In this document: positions 1 to 13,575 of the stretch, one piece after another
How the letters are laid out: each line of letters starts with the position of its first letter
How positions within the stretch are numbered: the first letter of the stretch is position 1
NCBI RefSeq assembly: GCF_003605385.1
Contig: NZ_QYTV02000001.1
Span: 212,946-276,945, forward strand
DNA: 64,000 nt
Origin: Siminovitchia acidinfaciens
Lineage (GTDB): Bacteria > Bacillota > Bacilli > Bacillales > Bacillaceae_C
Reading direction: 5' to 3'
Notes under the pieces: generated by a model
Seen by the model: only the letters and a program-made list of their open reading frames with translations
Databases searched by the model: none
Told to the model about the DNA's origin: nothing
Program-made: the position numbers and the translations under genes

Positions 1-31
1 TTGTCGAAAAAAGTTTGAAAATGAGAATGAT

Positions 32-40
32 TGATATAAT
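32..40 (+). promoter_or_regulatory. Extended -10 promoter upstream of ilvE
   Basis: TGATATAAT matches the TGn-TATAAT extended -10 of vegetative sigma-A promoters. No good -35 hexamer lies at 16-18 bp. It would start a leader of about 140 nt before ilvE. The assignment rests only on sequence match and position. Confidence 0.45.
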
Positions 41-87
41 CATTATGTAAACGGATACAGTATTTGTGCTGGCTTTTAAGCAGCGAT

Positions 88-102
88 AAGATTCTGAAAA
101 AT
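88..102 (+). promoter_or_regulatory. Candidate CodY box in the ilvE leader
   Basis: The 15-mer AAGATTCTGAAAAAT matches the CodY consensus AATTTTCWGAAAATT at 12 of 15 positions. CodY is known to repress branched-chain amino acid genes in Bacillus when these amino acids and GTP are plentiful. The site lies between the putative promoter and ilvE, where bound protein would block elongation. Three mismatches leave room for chance. Confidence 0.4.
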
Positions 103-185
103 GGTTGACGGAATGGGGAATCAACGGTATTATTAGGAACAATATATTACATCCACAAACGACAAATGTGCGAGAGGGGCGAACA

Positions 186-1088
186 ATGGTGAGCGAGCAG
201 TGGATATTCCTCAACGGCAACTATGTGAATAAAGAAGAAGCCGTTGTTTCGGTATATGACCATGGGTTTTTGTATGGAGATGGGGTTTTTGAAGGGATCC
301 GTTCTTACGGCGGAAATATTTTCCGCTTGGATGAGCACCTCGTCCGTTTATATGAATCTGCAAAATCCATCATGATCGATATACCGTATACTCAGGAGGA
401 AATGACACAAATTCTTGTGGAAACTCTCCGAAGAAATAATCTGAAAGATGGGTATATTCGCCTGGTCGTTTCACGTGGAGTTGGAGATCTCGGACTGGAT
501 CCGGCAAATTGCAGGAAGCCTTCTGTAATTGTCATTGCCGAACCGCTTCGAATTTTCCCTAAAGAGTTGTACGATTCAGGAATTGAAATTGCAACGGTGG
601 CCACCCGGCGGAATCGCTCGGATGTGCTTAATCCGATGATAAAGTCTTTAAACTACTTAAATAATATTCTTGTAAAAATAGAGGCGAACCTGGCAGGGGT
701 ACAAGAGGCATTGATGTTAAATGACCAGGGATATGTTGCCGAGGGTTCAGCCGATAATATATTTGTGGTTAAAGGAAATAAAATTTTGACACCTCCGGGG
801 CACGTCGGTGCATTAGTAGGAGTTACGAGAAATACAATTATTGAGATTGCCAAAGAAAAAGGTTATGAGATCGAAGAAGCTATGTTCACCAGACATGAAG
901 TCTATACGGCAGATGAAGTTTTCCTGACAGGTACGGCAGTTGAAGTCATAGCCGTTGTTAAAGTGGACGGACGAGTCATCGGTGAAGGTAAGCCGGGTCC
1001 TGTTACAAATGATCTGCTTGAAAGCTTCCGGGAAATAACCGTTACAGATGGGAAAAAAGTTTACGGCGAAACATTACATGTCAGCTAA
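186..1088 (+). CDS. ilvE: Branched-chain amino acid aminotransferase
   Basis: Class IV PLP aminotransferase of 300 aa that transfers the amino group between glutamate and the 2-keto acids of leucine, isoleucine and valine, the last step of their synthesis. The early motif [17 protein letters not shown], the SLNYLNNIL segment containing the PLP lysine, the [10 protein letters not shown] motif and the TGTAVEV motif are all present. An upstream TTG-initiated extension at 105 is possible, but the ATG at 186 follows a GAGAGGGG ribosome site and gives the family's normal N-terminus. First gene of the ilv-leu cluster. ilvD begins 19 nt downstream, so the two are very likely cotranscribed. Confidence 0.93.
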   Translation: MVSEQWIFLNGNYVNKEEAVVSVYDHGFLYGDGVFEGIRSYGGNIFRLDEHLVRLYESAKSIMIDIPYTQEEMTQILVETLRRNNLKDGYIRLVVSRGVGDLGLDPANCRKPSVIVIAEPLRIFPKELYDSGIEIATVATRRNRSDVLNPMIKSLNYLNNILVKIEANLAGVQEALMLNDQGYVAEGSADNIFVVKGNKILTPPGHVGALVGVTRNTIIEIAKEKGYEIEEAMFTRHEVYTADEVFLTGTAVEVIAVVKVDGRVIGEGKPGPVTNDLLESFREITVTDGKKVYGETLHVS

Positions 1089-1107
1089 GAATCAGAGGGG
1101 GATGACG

Positions 1108-2772
1108 ATGCGAAGTGATATGATAAAAAAGGGGATCGATCGTGCCCCTCACCGAAGCTTGCTTTATGCTACCGGTATTAAAACAAAAGATCTGGATAAG
1201 CCATTTATAGGTGTTTGTAACTCATACATCGATATTATTCCTGGGCATAAACATTTGAATGTATTTGCAGAAGTTGTCAAGGAAGCGATTTGGGAAGCAG
1301 GCGGAGTGCCGTTTGAATTCAATACAATCGGTGTAGATGACGGCATTGCGATGGGCCACATTGGCATGCGCTATTCACTTCCCAGCCGGGAGCTGATCGC
1401 GGATGCGGCTGAAACAGTCATCAATGCCCACTGGTTTGATGGGGTTTTCTACATCCCGAACTGTGACAAGATCACTCCAGGAATGTTGATGGCGGCATTC
1501 AGAACGAATGTCCCTTCCATATTTGTATCCGGAGGGCCGATGGAAGGCGGAACGTCTTCCGAAGGGGAACCGTTGACACTTACTTCAGTCTTTGAAGGCG
1601 TCGGTGCTTACCATGCCGGAAAAATGACTGCTGAAAAACTCTTGGACATTGAACAAAATGCCTGCCCAACATGTGGATCCTGTTCCGGAATGTTTACAGC
1701 CAACTCCATGAACTCGTTGATGGAAATGCTTGGGGTGACAATACCTGGAAATGGAACGATTGTTGCCACATCTGATGAGAGGCACCGACTGATCAAAGAG
1801 GCTGCACGCCATTTAATCAGAATGGTGAAAGAAGACATCAAGCCAAGAGACCTTGTCTCCGAACGAACTATTGACGATGCTTTCGCACTTGATATGGCGA
1901 TGGGCGGATCGACAAATACAGTTTTACACACATTGGCTATTGCACATGAAGCAGAAATAGATTACGATTTATCTAATATTAATAAAGTGGCTGAAAGAGT
2001 TCCGTACTTGGCAAAAATTGCACCGGCTTCAGATTACACGATGCAGGATATACATGATGCCGGCGGAATCAGCGCCATCATTCGTGAACTCTGCGAAATG
2101 GGCGCGGTTGAAGCAGACCGCATGACAGTCACAGGTAAAACAGTATACGAAAATGTAAAAGAAAGCGTAATTACCAATCCTGAAGTCATAAGACCGAAGG
2201 AAGATGCATATAGTCCAGTTGGGGGATTATCCATCCTATATGGAAATCTCGCTCCAAACGGCGGCGTCATCAAAGTGGGAGCAGTCGACCCATCGATTAA
2301 AACATTCCTTGGAAAAGCGATTGTTTTTGAATCCCAGGAAGATGCGCAAAATGGCATCAATGATGGTACTGTCCAGGCGGGCCATGTCGTAGTCATCCGC
2401 TACGAAGGACCAAAAGGCGGACCAGGGATGCCTGAAATGCTTGCACCTACTTCAGCAATCGCTGGAAGAGGGCTCGGCAAAGAAGTTGCGTTGATTACCG
2501 ACGGACGCTTCTCCGGAGCATCCCGTGGAATATCCATCGGACACATTTCACCTGAGGCTGCCGAAGGCGGGCCGATTGCTTTGGTAGAAAACGGCGATGA
2601 GATCTTCATAGATTTAGTCAACCGTACAATCCAATTGAATGTGGATGATGAGGTTCTGAACGAACGGAAAAAGCAAATAAAACCGTTTGAGCCGAAAATC
2701 AAAAAAGGGTATTTGGCTAGATATTCGAAATTAGTCACTTCCGCCAGCACAGGCGGAGTCATGAAAATATAA
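1108..2772 (+). CDS. ilvD: Dihydroxy-acid dehydratase
   Basis: IlvD/Edd family Fe-S dehydratase of 554 aa that converts 2,3-dihydroxyisovalerate and 2,3-dihydroxy-3-methylvalerate into the corresponding 2-keto acids. Cluster-binding and family motifs are intact: [38 protein letters not shown] and [12 protein letters not shown]. The ATG at 1108 is chosen over upstream in-frame starts because AGAGGGGG lies 7 nt before it and the protein then begins [18 protein letters not shown], as in Bacillus IlvD. The gene stops about 20 nt before the T-box leader and no terminator separates them, so ilvED transcripts may run into the leader. Confidence 0.95.
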   Translation: MRSDMIKKGIDRAPHRSLLYATGIKTKDLDKPFIGVCNSYIDIIPGHKHLNVFAEVVKEAIWEAGGVPFEFNTIGVDDGIAMGHIGMRYSLPSRELIADAAETVINAHWFDGVFYIPNCDKITPGMLMAAFRTNVPSIFVSGGPMEGGTSSEGEPLTLTSVFEGVGAYHAGKMTAEKLLDIEQNACPTCGSCSGMFTANSMNSLMEMLGVTIPGNGTIVATSDERHRLIKEAARHLIRMVKEDIKPRDLVSERTIDDAFALDMAMGGSTNTVLHTLAIAHEAEIDYDLSNINKVAERVPYLAKIAPASDYTMQDIHDAGGISAIIRELCEMGAVEADRMTVTGKTVYENVKESVITNPEVIRPKEDAYSPVGGLSILYGNLAPNGGVIKVGAVDPSIKTFLGKAIVFESQEDAQNGINDGTVQAGHVVVIRYEGPKGGPGMPEMLAPTSAIAGRGLGKEVALITDGRFSGASRGISIGHISPEAAEGGPIALVENGDEIFIDLVNRTIQLNVDDEVLNERKKQIKPFEPKIKKGYLARYSKLVTSASTGGVMKI

Positions 2773-2784
2773 GAATATAAGGCA

Positions 2785-3068
2785 ATGATAAGGAAAAAGT
2801 GGATGGTCACCTGCATTTACAGAGAGCCGGTACTGCTGGAAGCCGGCAATGCAGTCATTCGCGACATCACCTTGGAGCCGGAATCCTGAAAGCGAAAAGC
2901 GACTAGGGATTCACGGGAATACTTAGGAGTTCCCGTTATCAATGAACGGCTGTACAGCTGTTCTTAAGTCAGTGTTTGACACTGTAAAGTAGGGTGGTAC
3001 CATGAAAGTTTTTTCATCCCTGCATAAAAGGTTCTCCTTTTGTGTGGGCTGAAAAAACTTTTTTTTTA
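2785..3068 (+). promoter_or_regulatory. T-box leader controlling ilvB-leuD
   Basis: tRNA-sensing leader RNA. Stem I is recognisable by the AGAGAG and GCTGGAAG loop motifs and a CTGCAT/ATGCAG helix at about 2810-2850. The T-box sequence AGGGTGGTACC is at 2991-3001. The terminator pairs AAAGTTTTTTCA (from 3005) with TGAAAAAACT (from 3050) and ends in a U run. Uncharged tRNA should stabilise the antiterminator and allow transcription of ilvB onwards. The specifier triplet is not certain. No CUC (Leu) occurs in the expected loop (about 2850-2865); AUU (Ile) or GUC (Val) are candidates. No clear promoter of its own is seen. Confidence 0.9.
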
Positions 3069-3131
3069 TAGAGAAATTAGGCAGATACATTTAGCGAAAG
3101 CTAAAAAATAAAATTTGAAAGGAAGGCGCTA

Positions 3132-4870
3132 GTGGTGAGTATAGGTTTCCCGATGAAAGCAGGCAACCAACAATCAGACACGGCCGTACAGGAACAAGTG
3201 AAGACAGGGGCTGACTTGTTTATAGAAGCATTAAAAAAAGAGAATGTAGAAATGATCTTCGGCTACCCGGGAGGCGCCGTCCTTCCGATATATGATGCGT
3301 TGTATAAAAACCCCATCAAACACATTTTGACAAGACATGAGCAAGGTGCCATCCATGCGGCAGAAGGATATGCCAGGGTAACCGGAAAACCAGGCGTTGT
3401 TATTGCAACTTCCGGTCCAGGTGCCACAAACCTGGTAACAGGTATTGCAGATGCAATGATGGATTCCATCCCTCTTGTCATATTCACAGGCCAGGTAGGA
3501 AGTGCGGTTCTCGGAACTGATGCATTCCAAGAGTCCGATATTGTTGGAATCACGATGCCAATCACAAAGCATAACTACCAAGTGAAGAAGATGGAAGATC
3601 TGGGGCGCATCATCAAAGAAGCTTTCTTTATCGCCAACACTGGAAGGCCTGGCCCTGTATTGATAGATATTCCTAAAGATATTGCTACAGAAACAGCTGG
3701 CGTATATCCGGATAAGCCGATTCATTTGCCAGGCTATCAGCCGACAACGAAGCCAAACTATTTGCAACTGCAAAAACTTGCAAATGTCATGTCAACAGCT
3801 AAAAAGCCGCTTATCCTTGCTGGGGCAGGCGTCATATTCTCCAAAGGTGCAGATGAGCTGAAAGCATTCGTTGAAAAAACAGGATTTCCGATAACAAACA
3901 CGCTTCTTGGTCTTGGAAGCATTCCTGGCGACCATCCTCAATTTTTGGGAATGGCCGGTATGCATGGAACTTACGCATCAAATATGGCTATCACAGAATG
4001 TGATTTGCTTATAAACTTCGGTGCACGATTCGATGACCGCTTAACAGGAAACCTGAAACATTTTGCACCGAATGCAACGGTTGCTCATATTGACATCGAC
4101 CCTGCGGAAATCGGCAAAAATGTTCCAACTGAAATCCCGATTGTTGCAGATGCGAAAGCAGTGTTGGAAAAGCTCCTGGAAATGGACTTTAAACTGTCAG
4201 ATATTTCAGCCTGGACGGATCATATCCGGGGGTATATGGAAAAATATCCATATAAAAAACCAGTGTCCGATGACAGAGGGCTTTCTTCCCCTCATGTCGT
4301 CAAAATGATCCACGAAATGACCGGGGGAGACGCCATCGTAACAACAGACGTTGGACAGCACCAAATGTGGACCGCCCAATATTATGGATTCAATGGGCCG
4401 AACCATTGGGTAACGTCCGGAGGGCTTGGCACCATGGGCTTTGGTTTCCCATCGGCGATCGGTGCCCAGTTGGCCGACCCTGAAAAAACAGTCGTATCCA
4501 TTTCAGGCGATGGCGGGTTCCAAATGTGTCTTCAGGAATTATCTGTAGTCAAGGAATTGAATCTTCCAATTAAGATTATCATCTTAAACAACAAGGCACT
4601 TGGCATGGTGCGCCAATGGCAAGAGAGCTTTTACGATGAAAGATATTCCCAATCACTTATTCCGGAGCAGCCTGACTTCATCAAATTGGCTGAGGCATAT
4701 GGAATTAAAGGATATAAAGTAGAGAATGAGCAAGAGGCTAAGGAAGTTTTTGAAAAAACTTTGAACAGCAAGGAACCGGTTTTGATCGACTGCCGCGTCG
4801 TAAAGGACGAGAATGTATATCCAATGGTTGCACCAGGCAAAGGACTACATGAAATGATCGGGGTGGGAGA

Positions 4871-4874
<4 letters not shown>
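3132..4874 (+). CDS. ilvB: Acetolactate synthase large subunit
   Basis: ThDP- and FAD-dependent acetohydroxyacid synthase catalytic subunit (580 aa). It condenses two pyruvates, or pyruvate with 2-ketobutyrate, at the head of the valine/leucine and isoleucine branches. Visible motifs: [13 protein letters not shown], the [15 protein letters not shown] glutamate that activates Th[17 protein letters not shown], the FAD-region segment [12 protein letters not shown], and the [12 protein letters not shown]...[12 protein letters not shown] metal/ThDP motif. The GTG at 3132 has GGAAGG 5 nt upstream; an ATG at 3153 is an alternative. It lies 64 nt after the T-box terminator and overlaps ilvN by 4 nt. 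Confidence 0.95.
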
Positions 4875-7971
<3,097 letters not shown>

Positions 7972-7980
7972 TTTAGTTAC

Positions 7981-8022
7981 GTTGATTGAAGCGGAAGGCG
8001 GCCGCCCGAAGCGAAAATCAAC
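7981..8022 (+). other. Intercistronic hairpin between leuA and leuB
   Basis: GTTGATT pairs with AATCAAC around a GC-rich centre containing GGCGGCCGCC. No U-tract follows, so it does not look like a terminator. It may act in mRNA processing or stability. The GAAGCGGAAGGCG portion resembles dispersed intergenic sequences I know from Bacillaceae genomes, so it may be a repeat remnant. Confidence 0.45.
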
Positions 8023-8066
8023 AGTATGATAAATAATGTAAAAATTAAAATTAGGAGGAAAACGGG

Positions 8067-9167
8067 ATGAAGAAACGAGTAGCTGTACTCGCTGGAGACG
8101 GAATTGGAAAAGAAGTAACAAATGCTGCAACGGCTGTTTTGGATGCAATCGGCCGTCGCTTTCATCACGAATTTGAGTGGGTGCACGGCGTACTCGGTGG
8201 AGCAGCCCTTGATCAGGCCGGCCACCCGATTCCTGAAGAAACAATCAGGAAATGCGAGGAAAGTGATGCAATTTTACTTGGTGCAATCGGAGGTCCGAAA
8301 TGGGATCATTACCCAAAGGAACTTCGGCCGGAAAAAGGGCTTCTTCAACTTCGGAAGCACTTTGAATTAAGTGTGAATTTAAGACCCGTTCAAGCATACA
8401 AAACTTTGCTTGCCTCCTCTCCTTTGAAGGAGGAAGTTGCAGAAGGCGTCGACTTGGTATTTGTCAGGGAGCTGACAGGCGGCCTTTATTTTGGAGAACC
8501 GAGCTACCACACAGATGAAGAAGCAGTGGATACGCTAGTATATAAACGCGAAGAAATTGAGCGCGTTGTCCGGTTTGCTTTTGAAATGGCGCAACAGCGG
8601 AGAAAGAAAGTTTCCTCAGTAGATAAAGCCAATGTGTTGGAATCAAGCAGGCTATGGCGCAAAATTGTCGAAGAGATTGCAGCCGAATACCCTGATGTGG
8701 AATACGAGCATATGCTTGTGGACTCGACAGCAATGAAGTTGATTACTTCTCCAGCTTCTTTCGACGTAATTGTAACTGAAAATATGTTCGGCGATATTTT
8801 AAGCGATGAAGCCTCGGTCATTTGCGGTTCACTTGGGATGCTTCCATCAGCAAGCCTTCGTGCGGACGGATTCGGGCTTTATGAGCCGGTACACGGCTCT
8901 GCTCCGGATATTGCAGGCCAGAATAAAGCAAATCCATTGGGAGCCATTTTATCCGGTGCGATGATGCTTAGAACAGCATTTGGCATGACTCAAGAAGCTG
9001 ATGCTATTGAAGAAGCAGTCAAAAAAGTACTTGAAGACGGATTTAGCACGGGAGAATTTAAATCCCTTGGTGGAAAAGTGTTGACTACTACGGAAATGAC
9101 GGAAAAAGTCATTAACGAAATTGAAAGTGAATTAGTTTCAGACCATATTTTAGCAGCGTATTCGTGA
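8067..9167 (+). CDS. leuB: 3-isopropylmalate dehydrogenase
   Basis: 366-aa NAD+-dependent beta-decarboxylating dehydrogenase that oxidises 3-isopropylmalate to 2-ketoisocaproate. Motifs: GDGIGKEV at the N-terminus, [11 protein letters not shown], the [10 protein letters not shown] substrate loop, the metal-binding [12 protein letters not shown] and the NAD site [15 protein letters not shown] good AGGAGG site precedes the ATG. The next gene, leuC, follows within about 10 nt. Confidence 0.95.
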   Translation: MKKRVAVLAGDGIGKEVTNAATAVLDAIGRRFHHEFEWVHGVLGGAALDQAGHPIPEETIRKCEESDAILLGAIGGPKWDHYPKELRPEKGLLQLRKHFELSVNLRPVQAYKTLLASSPLKEEVAEGVDLVFVRELTGGLYFGEPSYHTDEEAVDTLVYKREEIERVVRFAFEMAQQRRKKVSSVDKANVLESSRLWRKIVEEIAAEYPDVEYEHMLVDSTAMKLITSPASFDVIVTENMFGDILSDEASVICGSLGMLPSASLRADGFGLYEPVHGSAPDIAGQNKANPLGAILSGAMMLRTAFGMTQEADAIEEAVKKVLEDGFSTGEFKSLGGKVLTTTEMTEKVINEIESELVSDHILAAYS

Positions 9168-9177
9168 GGTGAGGAAG

Positions 9178-10593
9178 ATGGGCAAAACAATTATAGAAAA
9201 AATATGGGAAAAACATGTTGTTCATAGTGAGGAAGCAAAGCCGGATCTCATCTATATCGATCTTCACCTTGTTCATGAGGTAACATCTCCGCAGGCGTTT
9301 GAAGGATTGCGTCTAAACGGCCGTAAGGTGAGAAGACCTGATCTTACGTTTGCCACGATGGACCACAACGTTCCGACTAGAACGAACGAAGAAGTGACAG
9401 ATCCAATTGCGAAGAAGCAAATGACAACATTGGAGAAAAACTGTGCAGAATTTGGAGTGCCTCTTGCTGGTATGGGTCATCCTGATCAGGGGATTGTCCA
9501 TGTAATCGGTCCTGAGCTCGGCTTAACACAGCCTGGTAAAACAATCGTGTGCGGAGACAGTCATACTTCCACACACGGTGCATTTGGCGCCCTCGCTTTT
9601 GGGATTGGGACCAGTGAAGTTGAGCACGTTCTTTCTACGCAAACCCTATGGCAGCAAAAGCCGAAAACAATGCAAGTCAAAGTGAACGGGGAACTTGGTG
9701 CCGGCGTTACTGCGAAAGACTTGATCCTTGCTATCATTGCCAAGCATGGTGTTGACGTGGGAACAGGCCATGTCATGGAATATACAGGTGAAGCTATCCG
9801 CAAGTTGACAATGGAAGAGCGCATGACTGTATGTAATATGTCTATCGAAGCCGGAGCAAGAGCTGGTCTCATCAGCCCGGATGAAACGACTTTCGAATAT
9901 TTGAAAGGCCGTGAGCATGTTCCGGCCGGTGAAGAATATGAGAAATTGGTGGAAGAATGGAAACAGCTCGCATCCGATGATGATGCTGAATATGATTCAG
10001 TCATCGAGATCAATGCAGATGAAGTTGAGCCGTTTGTTACATGGGGAACGAATCCTTCCATGGGTGTCAGAATTTCGGAGAGCATTCCATCTCCTGAAAA
10101 TGCGGCGAGCAATTCCGAAAAAGAATCGATTGAACAGGCACTTGAGTATATGGGTCTAACCGGTGGTGCCAAGATGACAGATGTGGACATTCAATACGTG
10201 TTCATCGGATCATGTACGAATTCCCGCATTGAAGACTTGAGAGCCGCTGCGGAAGTATTGAAGGGAAGAAAGGTAAGCGAAGGTGTAACAGCGATCGTTG
10301 TACCAGGTTCCCGTACAGTAAAAGCACAGGCTGAAGAGGAAGGCCTGGATCAAATCTTCCTTGAATCCGGATTTGAATGGCGTGAGACAGGGTGCAGCAT
10401 GTGTCTTGCGATGAATGCGGACCAGGTCCCTGCAGGCAAACGATGCGCATCTACATCCAACCGGAACTTTGAAGGACGCCAAGGGAACGCATCCCGTACA
10501 CATCTAGTCAGCCCGGAAATGGCAGCAGCTGCAGCCGTAGAAGGCAGATTCGTTGATGTGAGGCATTTGATGAAAGGGGAGGTTCACGCATGA
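9178..10593 (+). CDS. leuC: 3-isopropylmalate dehydratase large subunit
   Basis: 471-aa aconitase-family subunit, active as a heterodimer with LeuD, that isomerises 2- to 3-isopropylmalate. The three cluster cysteines are in FIGSCTNSR and in CSMCLAMN; the catalytic [12 protein letters not shown] motif is present. The ATG at 9178 gives [15 protein letters not shown], the expected N-terminus; an in-frame GTG at 9169 is part of the ribosome-site region. It overlaps leuD by 4 nt. Confidence 0.95.
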   Translation: MGKTIIEKIWEKHVVHSEEAKPDLIYIDLHLVHEVTSPQAFEGLRLNGRKVRRPDLTFATMDHNVPTRTNEEVTDPIAKKQMTTLEKNCAEFGVPLAGMGHPDQGIVHVIGPELGLTQPGKTIVCGDSHTSTHGAFGALAFGIGTSEVEHVLSTQTLWQQKPKTMQVKVNGELGAGVTAKDLILAIIAKHGVDVGTGHVMEYTGEAIRKLTMEERMTVCNMSIEAGARAGLISPDETTFEYLKGREHVPAGEEYEKLVEEWKQLASDDDAEYDSVIEINADEVEPFVTWGTNPSMGVRISESIPSPENAASNSEKESIEQALEYMGLTGGAKMTDVDIQYVFIGSCTNSRIEDLRAAAEVLKGRKVSEGVTAIVVPGSRTVKAQAEEEGLDQIFLESGFEWRETGCSMCLAMNADQVPAGKRCASTSNRNFEGRQGNASRTHLVSPEMAAAAAVEGRFVDVRHLMKGEVHA

Positions 10594-11177
10594 AGCCGAT
10601 TAAAGAAGTAACAAGCGTTATTACACCGTTAGATCGCGTGAACGTTGATACTGACCAAATCATCCCGAAACAATTTTTAAAACGGATTGAACGGACTGGG
10701 TTCGGCCAATATTTATTTTACCATTGGCGTTTTAATGACGATGGCACAGAAAAAGCCGACTTTGTCTTGAACAAACCCGAATATAAAGGCAGCGAAATTA
10801 TTGTCGCCCGCGAGAACTTTGGATGCGGCTCCTCCCGTGAGCACGCTCCTTGGGCATTGGGGGACTATGGATTCCGCGTTGTCATTGCAACAAGCTTTGC
10901 TGATATTTTCCATAGCAACTGCTTCAAAAATGGCATCCTGCCTATCCAATTGAAGGAATCCGAAGTGGAAGAATTGCTTAAAGACGGCAAAGAAAAGCCG
11001 CTTCAGATCACTGTCAATCTGGAAACAGAAACAATTGAGGCAGAGAATGGAAAAACATATTCCTTCTCTATCGATCCATACCGCCGCCAAATGCTTTTGA
11101 ACGGCTGGGATGAAATTGCATTGACATTGCAATTGGAAGATGAAATTACAGCATATGAAAAAGCAATAGCGAAATAA
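10590..11177 (+). CDS. leuD: 3-isopropylmalate dehydratase small subunit
   Basis: 195-aa swivelling-domain partner of LeuC. The family motifs [29 protein letters not shown] and [16 protein letters not shown] are intact. Last gene of the ilv-leu operon, followed by a dispersed hairpin element and then a strong terminator. Confidence 0.95.
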   Translation: MKPIKEVTSVITPLDRVNVDTDQIIPKQFLKRIERTGFGQYLFYHWRFNDDGTEKADFVLNKPEYKGSEIIVARENFGCGSSREHAPWALGDYGFRVVIATSFADIFHSNCFKNGILPIQLKESEVEELLKDGKEKPLQITVNLETETIEAENGKTYSFSIDPYRRQMLLNGWDEIALTLQLEDEITAYEKAIAK

Positions 11178-11189
11178 GAAGAGCCAAAG

Positions 11190-11401
11190 TTTCGCCAGCA
11201 CCGACAAGCACAAGACGATTCCCAAGAGGCATATGTCAGCCTAGCAGGTTACTCGAAAGCATCTTGAGAAGCTTCTCTGAAGATATCCATGCAGCTTTGC
11301 GACGAGCTGAATAAGACTTATTCGAATAAGCTATGGCGCAGGAGCACTTTTGCTTCATTGAAGGCTTGTGACCTCGAGGGGCTGAGCGCCGGAGCTAGCC
11401 A
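11190..11401 (-). repeat. Dispersed intergenic element, degenerate copy
   Basis: Read on the minus strand, this stretch shares recognisable blocks with the element at 60851-61202: a GCTCC-GGCGCT start, a CCCCTCGAGGTC block, a GTGCTCCTGCG block, a CTTATTC block, CTCGTCGCAAAGC, and GAAGCTTCTC. It lies between the leuD stop and the operon terminator, so it is transcribed as 3' UTR. It contains no plausible gene. Confidence 0.6.
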
Positions 11402-11410
11402 ATGATTATA

Positions 11411-11449
11411 AATTTGCCCGCAGGCTTAAACCTGCGGGCAAATTTTTTT
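11411..11449 (+). terminator. Rho-independent terminator of the ilv-leu operon
   Basis: Perfect 14-bp stem (AATTTGCCCGCAGG with its complement) around a 6-nt loop, followed by seven T. Strong intrinsic terminator. Confidence 0.95.
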
Positions 11450-11645
11450 CAAAAATCCTTTATTAGGGTTGCAAAATACAGTAGATCGAACATTTGCCAA
11501 ACAGCTGAGATAATTGTAACCCCTTTTTCATCAAATTTACATACGTTGTAATTTTATAGAAATGAAGCTGAAAAGTTTCATTGGTAAAATGTAAGATGGC
11601 CTATTACTCTGCCTACGTATTATAGATGATAAAAGGAGATTGAAC

Positions 11646-11981
11646 ATGGAGGAATATATAAAAAAGTCTTTGGAAGAATGGAAGGAAGAAATTTGCGAAT
11701 TATTAATTGAAATAGATAAAAGATATGAAGAAACAAACCGGGAACTTCGTGTTTATTCCTATAAATTCAGTATTACCAAACAGGTTATACAATCAACTGT
11801 AAATGAAGAAATTATTCAAAACATCCGTGAGCTTTATCATACACCTTTTGAACAAAGGTTTTTCAAGTTAAAAGAAGAAATAAAAGATCTTGAAGAAAAG
11901 AAAAAAGTTTTTCAGATGTTTGTAGATAAAATTGATAAAGTGAAAGGAAAAGAAGAAAAGCCGTATGAATCTGTCCAATAA
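11646..11981 (+). CDS. Small charged coiled-coil protein, unknown function
   Basis: 111 aa, rich in Glu and Lys with heptad-like spacing (residues 1-30 and 70-100), and no signal peptide or membrane segment. I do not recognise a family. The ATG at 11646 has AAGGAG 7 nt upstream; the TTG at 11640 is inside the ribosome-site region. A solitary gene between the leu terminator and a TerC-like gene. Its good ribosome site and clean codon structure support real coding. Confidence 0.7.
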   Translation: MEEYIKKSLEEWKEEICELLIEIDKRYEETNRELRVYSYKFSITKQVIQSTVNEEIIQNIRELYHTPFEQRFFKLKEEIKDLEEKKKVFQMFVDKIDKVKGKEEKPYESVQ

Positions 11982-12104
11982 TTGAAACTGGGAACCATAG
12001 CGGGGCTCTTTTCTATACACTGGCAAAAGTCTCCTCTTGGGGAATTTACCGGGCTTTTCCACATACAAATAGTGGTAAGGCGTATGGAAGGAGATCAGGC
12101 TTAT

Positions 12105-12794
12105 ATGATCCAGGACTTCCTTCAAGTGTTCTTGATGACACTTGTAAGCGATATTGACAATATGCTGATTCTCGGAGCAATATTGCGAAAGCATTCCTAT
12201 TTGGAAGTGACTTTTCTGGCGGCTGTACTTCTGACATCCACACGAACAGTTTATGTCGGGTTAGTAGAGGGGCTGTCCAACGTTCCGCTGTTTCATTTGG
12301 TGACAGGGGTAATTTTGCTTTTTATTTCATTTAAACTTGTTACAAAGCTAATTTATGGTGCAGAAACTTTCAGGCCTTCGCGCCGTTCGTCATTCAAAAA
12401 AGTAAAGATATTGGCTGCTCTGGCGGCAACTGACTTTTTAATTTGCTGGGATGGTGTCCTGATCATTTCAAATATTTCCGACCAGTTGGCGGTTATATCA
12501 TTAGGGATTTTAGGCAGCCTTTTAATCTCGCTATATTTTTTACGGCTGATCATTAAACTGGCCGCAACCATTCCTTGGATTAATATAGTTGCCGGAGGTT
12601 TTATTGCCCAAAATGCCATTACAGCCATATTTAAGGACCCGTGGTTAGCGAGATGGATCAACTATATGGACGTATTAGTACCTCAGGTAAACATTGTAAA
12701 CACAGCCGCCAATGGAGCCGTCATTATTATTGTTGTAATTGGCCTGGTTTCCTACATTACACATCATCGAATTATCATACATAGGAAGTTTTGA
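12105..12794 (+). CDS. TerC family integral membrane protein
   Basis: 229 aa, about seven hydrophobic segments. The first carries SDIDNMLILGAILR, the TerC-family acidic motif (S-x-DN). A second acidic motif, ATDFLICWDGVLIISN, starts the second half. TerC relatives in Bacillus (YjbE, YkoY) are linked to manganese export or metallation of secreted proteins; that role here is an inference from family. The ATG at 12105 has GGAAGGAGAT 9 nt upstream, which decides the start over upstream in-frame codons. Confidence 0.75.
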   Translation: MIQDFLQVFLMTLVSDIDNMLILGAILRKHSYLEVTFLAAVLLTSTRTVYVGLVEGLSNVPLFHLVTGVILLFISFKLVTKLIYGAETFRPSRRSSFKKVKILAALAATDFLICWDGVLIISNISDQLAVISLGILGSLLISLYFLRLIIKLAATIPWINIVAGGFIAQNAITAIFKDPWLARWINYMDVLVPQVNIVNTAANGAVIIIVVIGLVSYITHHRIIIHRKF

Positions 12795-12814
12795 ACTTTA
12801 AGATTGAATCACCT

Positions 12815-12857
12815 CAAACCCCAGTAACGGATTAAGAATCTATTACCGGGTTTTTTC
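12815..12857 (+). terminator. Rho-independent terminator after the TerC-like gene
   Basis: AACCCC-GTAA pairs with TTAC-GGGTT with a small internal mismatch, followed by six T. Confidence 0.7.
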
Positions 12858-12914
12858 TATTGGCCTAATTGCATCTTGCGGCAAGGTTTATTTCCCTGTA
12901 TAATATGTGACAAT

Positions 12915-12952
12915 AATTAAACTTATAAAACTATTTCGGTTTAATTAGTTTT
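12915..12952 (+). promoter_or_regulatory. Operator region of the TetR-family regulator gene
   Basis: Two interleaved inverted repeats: AATTAAAC (12915-12922) with GTTTAATT (12939-12946), and AAAACTA (12927-12933) with TAGTTTT (12946-12952). The AAAACTA/TAGTTTT half-sites recur as a compact palindrome before the adjacent MFS gene (13576-13594), which suggests autoregulation and control of the efflux gene by the same TetR protein. Confidence 0.55.
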
Positions 12953-12968
12953 TCGGAGGGATATTTCT

Positions 12969-13532
12969 ATGAAAGACAGAATTATGCAGGCCTTTGTTGA
13001 TGAGGTGAAAGACAAAGGCATTAAGTTTACGATGAATGACTTGGCTGGCCGTTTGGGCATCAGTAAACGTACGTTATATGAACATTTTTCATCGAAGGTA
13101 GAAATCTTGGAATCTATTATAGAATTGACGATTAAAGAATTTGATGAAAAAACGGAAGCCATCGTTCAAGACAGCAGCCTGACAATCTTAGAGAAAATTA
13201 AAGCTGCTATTATGGTTGTTCCGAAATACGATGAGTTTTATGATCTGCAAATCTTGGAAGAGATGAAAAAGTACTACCCTCAACAATGGGAAAAAATGAA
13301 TAACTCCTTATATGAGTGGGAGGCTTTAAAAAAGCTTCTGGAGCAGGGCGTTGAGGAAGGCCTCATTAAAGATCAAAATATTGAGCTGCTGATGCGGCTG
13401 GTCATTGATTCTACGAATCTTACGTTGGATCGGCGGTTCATTTGGGAAAATAGAATAACAGTGGAAGAAGCGATGAAAGGCATCGTGAATGTTTTATTGT
13501 TTGGAATGGTTGCAGAAAATGCGGAGCAATAA
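12969..13532 (+). CDS. TetR/AcrR family transcriptional regulator
   Basis: 187 aa. The N-terminal helix-turn-helix (residues 20-46: FTMNDLAGRLGISKRTLYEHFSSK) is typical TetR; the rest is the ligand-binding domain. Directly upstream of an MFS transporter in the same direction, and both promoters carry related palindromes. Likely a repressor released by a transported drug or metabolite. The ligand is unknown. Confidence 0.88.
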   Translation: MKDRIMQAFVDEVKDKGIKFTMNDLAGRLGISKRTLYEHFSSKVEILESIIELTIKEFDEKTEAIVQDSSLTILEKIKAAIMVVPKYDEFYDLQILEEMKKYYPQQWEKMNNSLYEWEALKKLLEQGVEEGLIKDQNIELLMRLVIDSTNLTLDRRFIWENRITVEEAMKGIVNVLLFGMVAENAEQ

Positions 13533-13575
13533 ATATCTGCAGTTTCCATCTTGTTTTTTTGCATAAATAAACCAG

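Noticed and set aside
105-185. N-terminal extension of ilvE from a TTG at 105
   Set aside because: No ribosome site, not part of the family's N-terminus, and it covers the candidate CodY box. The ATG at 186 has a good ribosome site.
3231-3773. Long antisense open frame within ilvB
   Set aside because: Composition and position are those of a shadow of ilvB, with no ribosome site or recognisable domain.
9561-10190. 209-codon antisense frame within leuC
   Set aside because: Ser/Pro-rich shadow of a strongly conserved gene, with no supporting signals.
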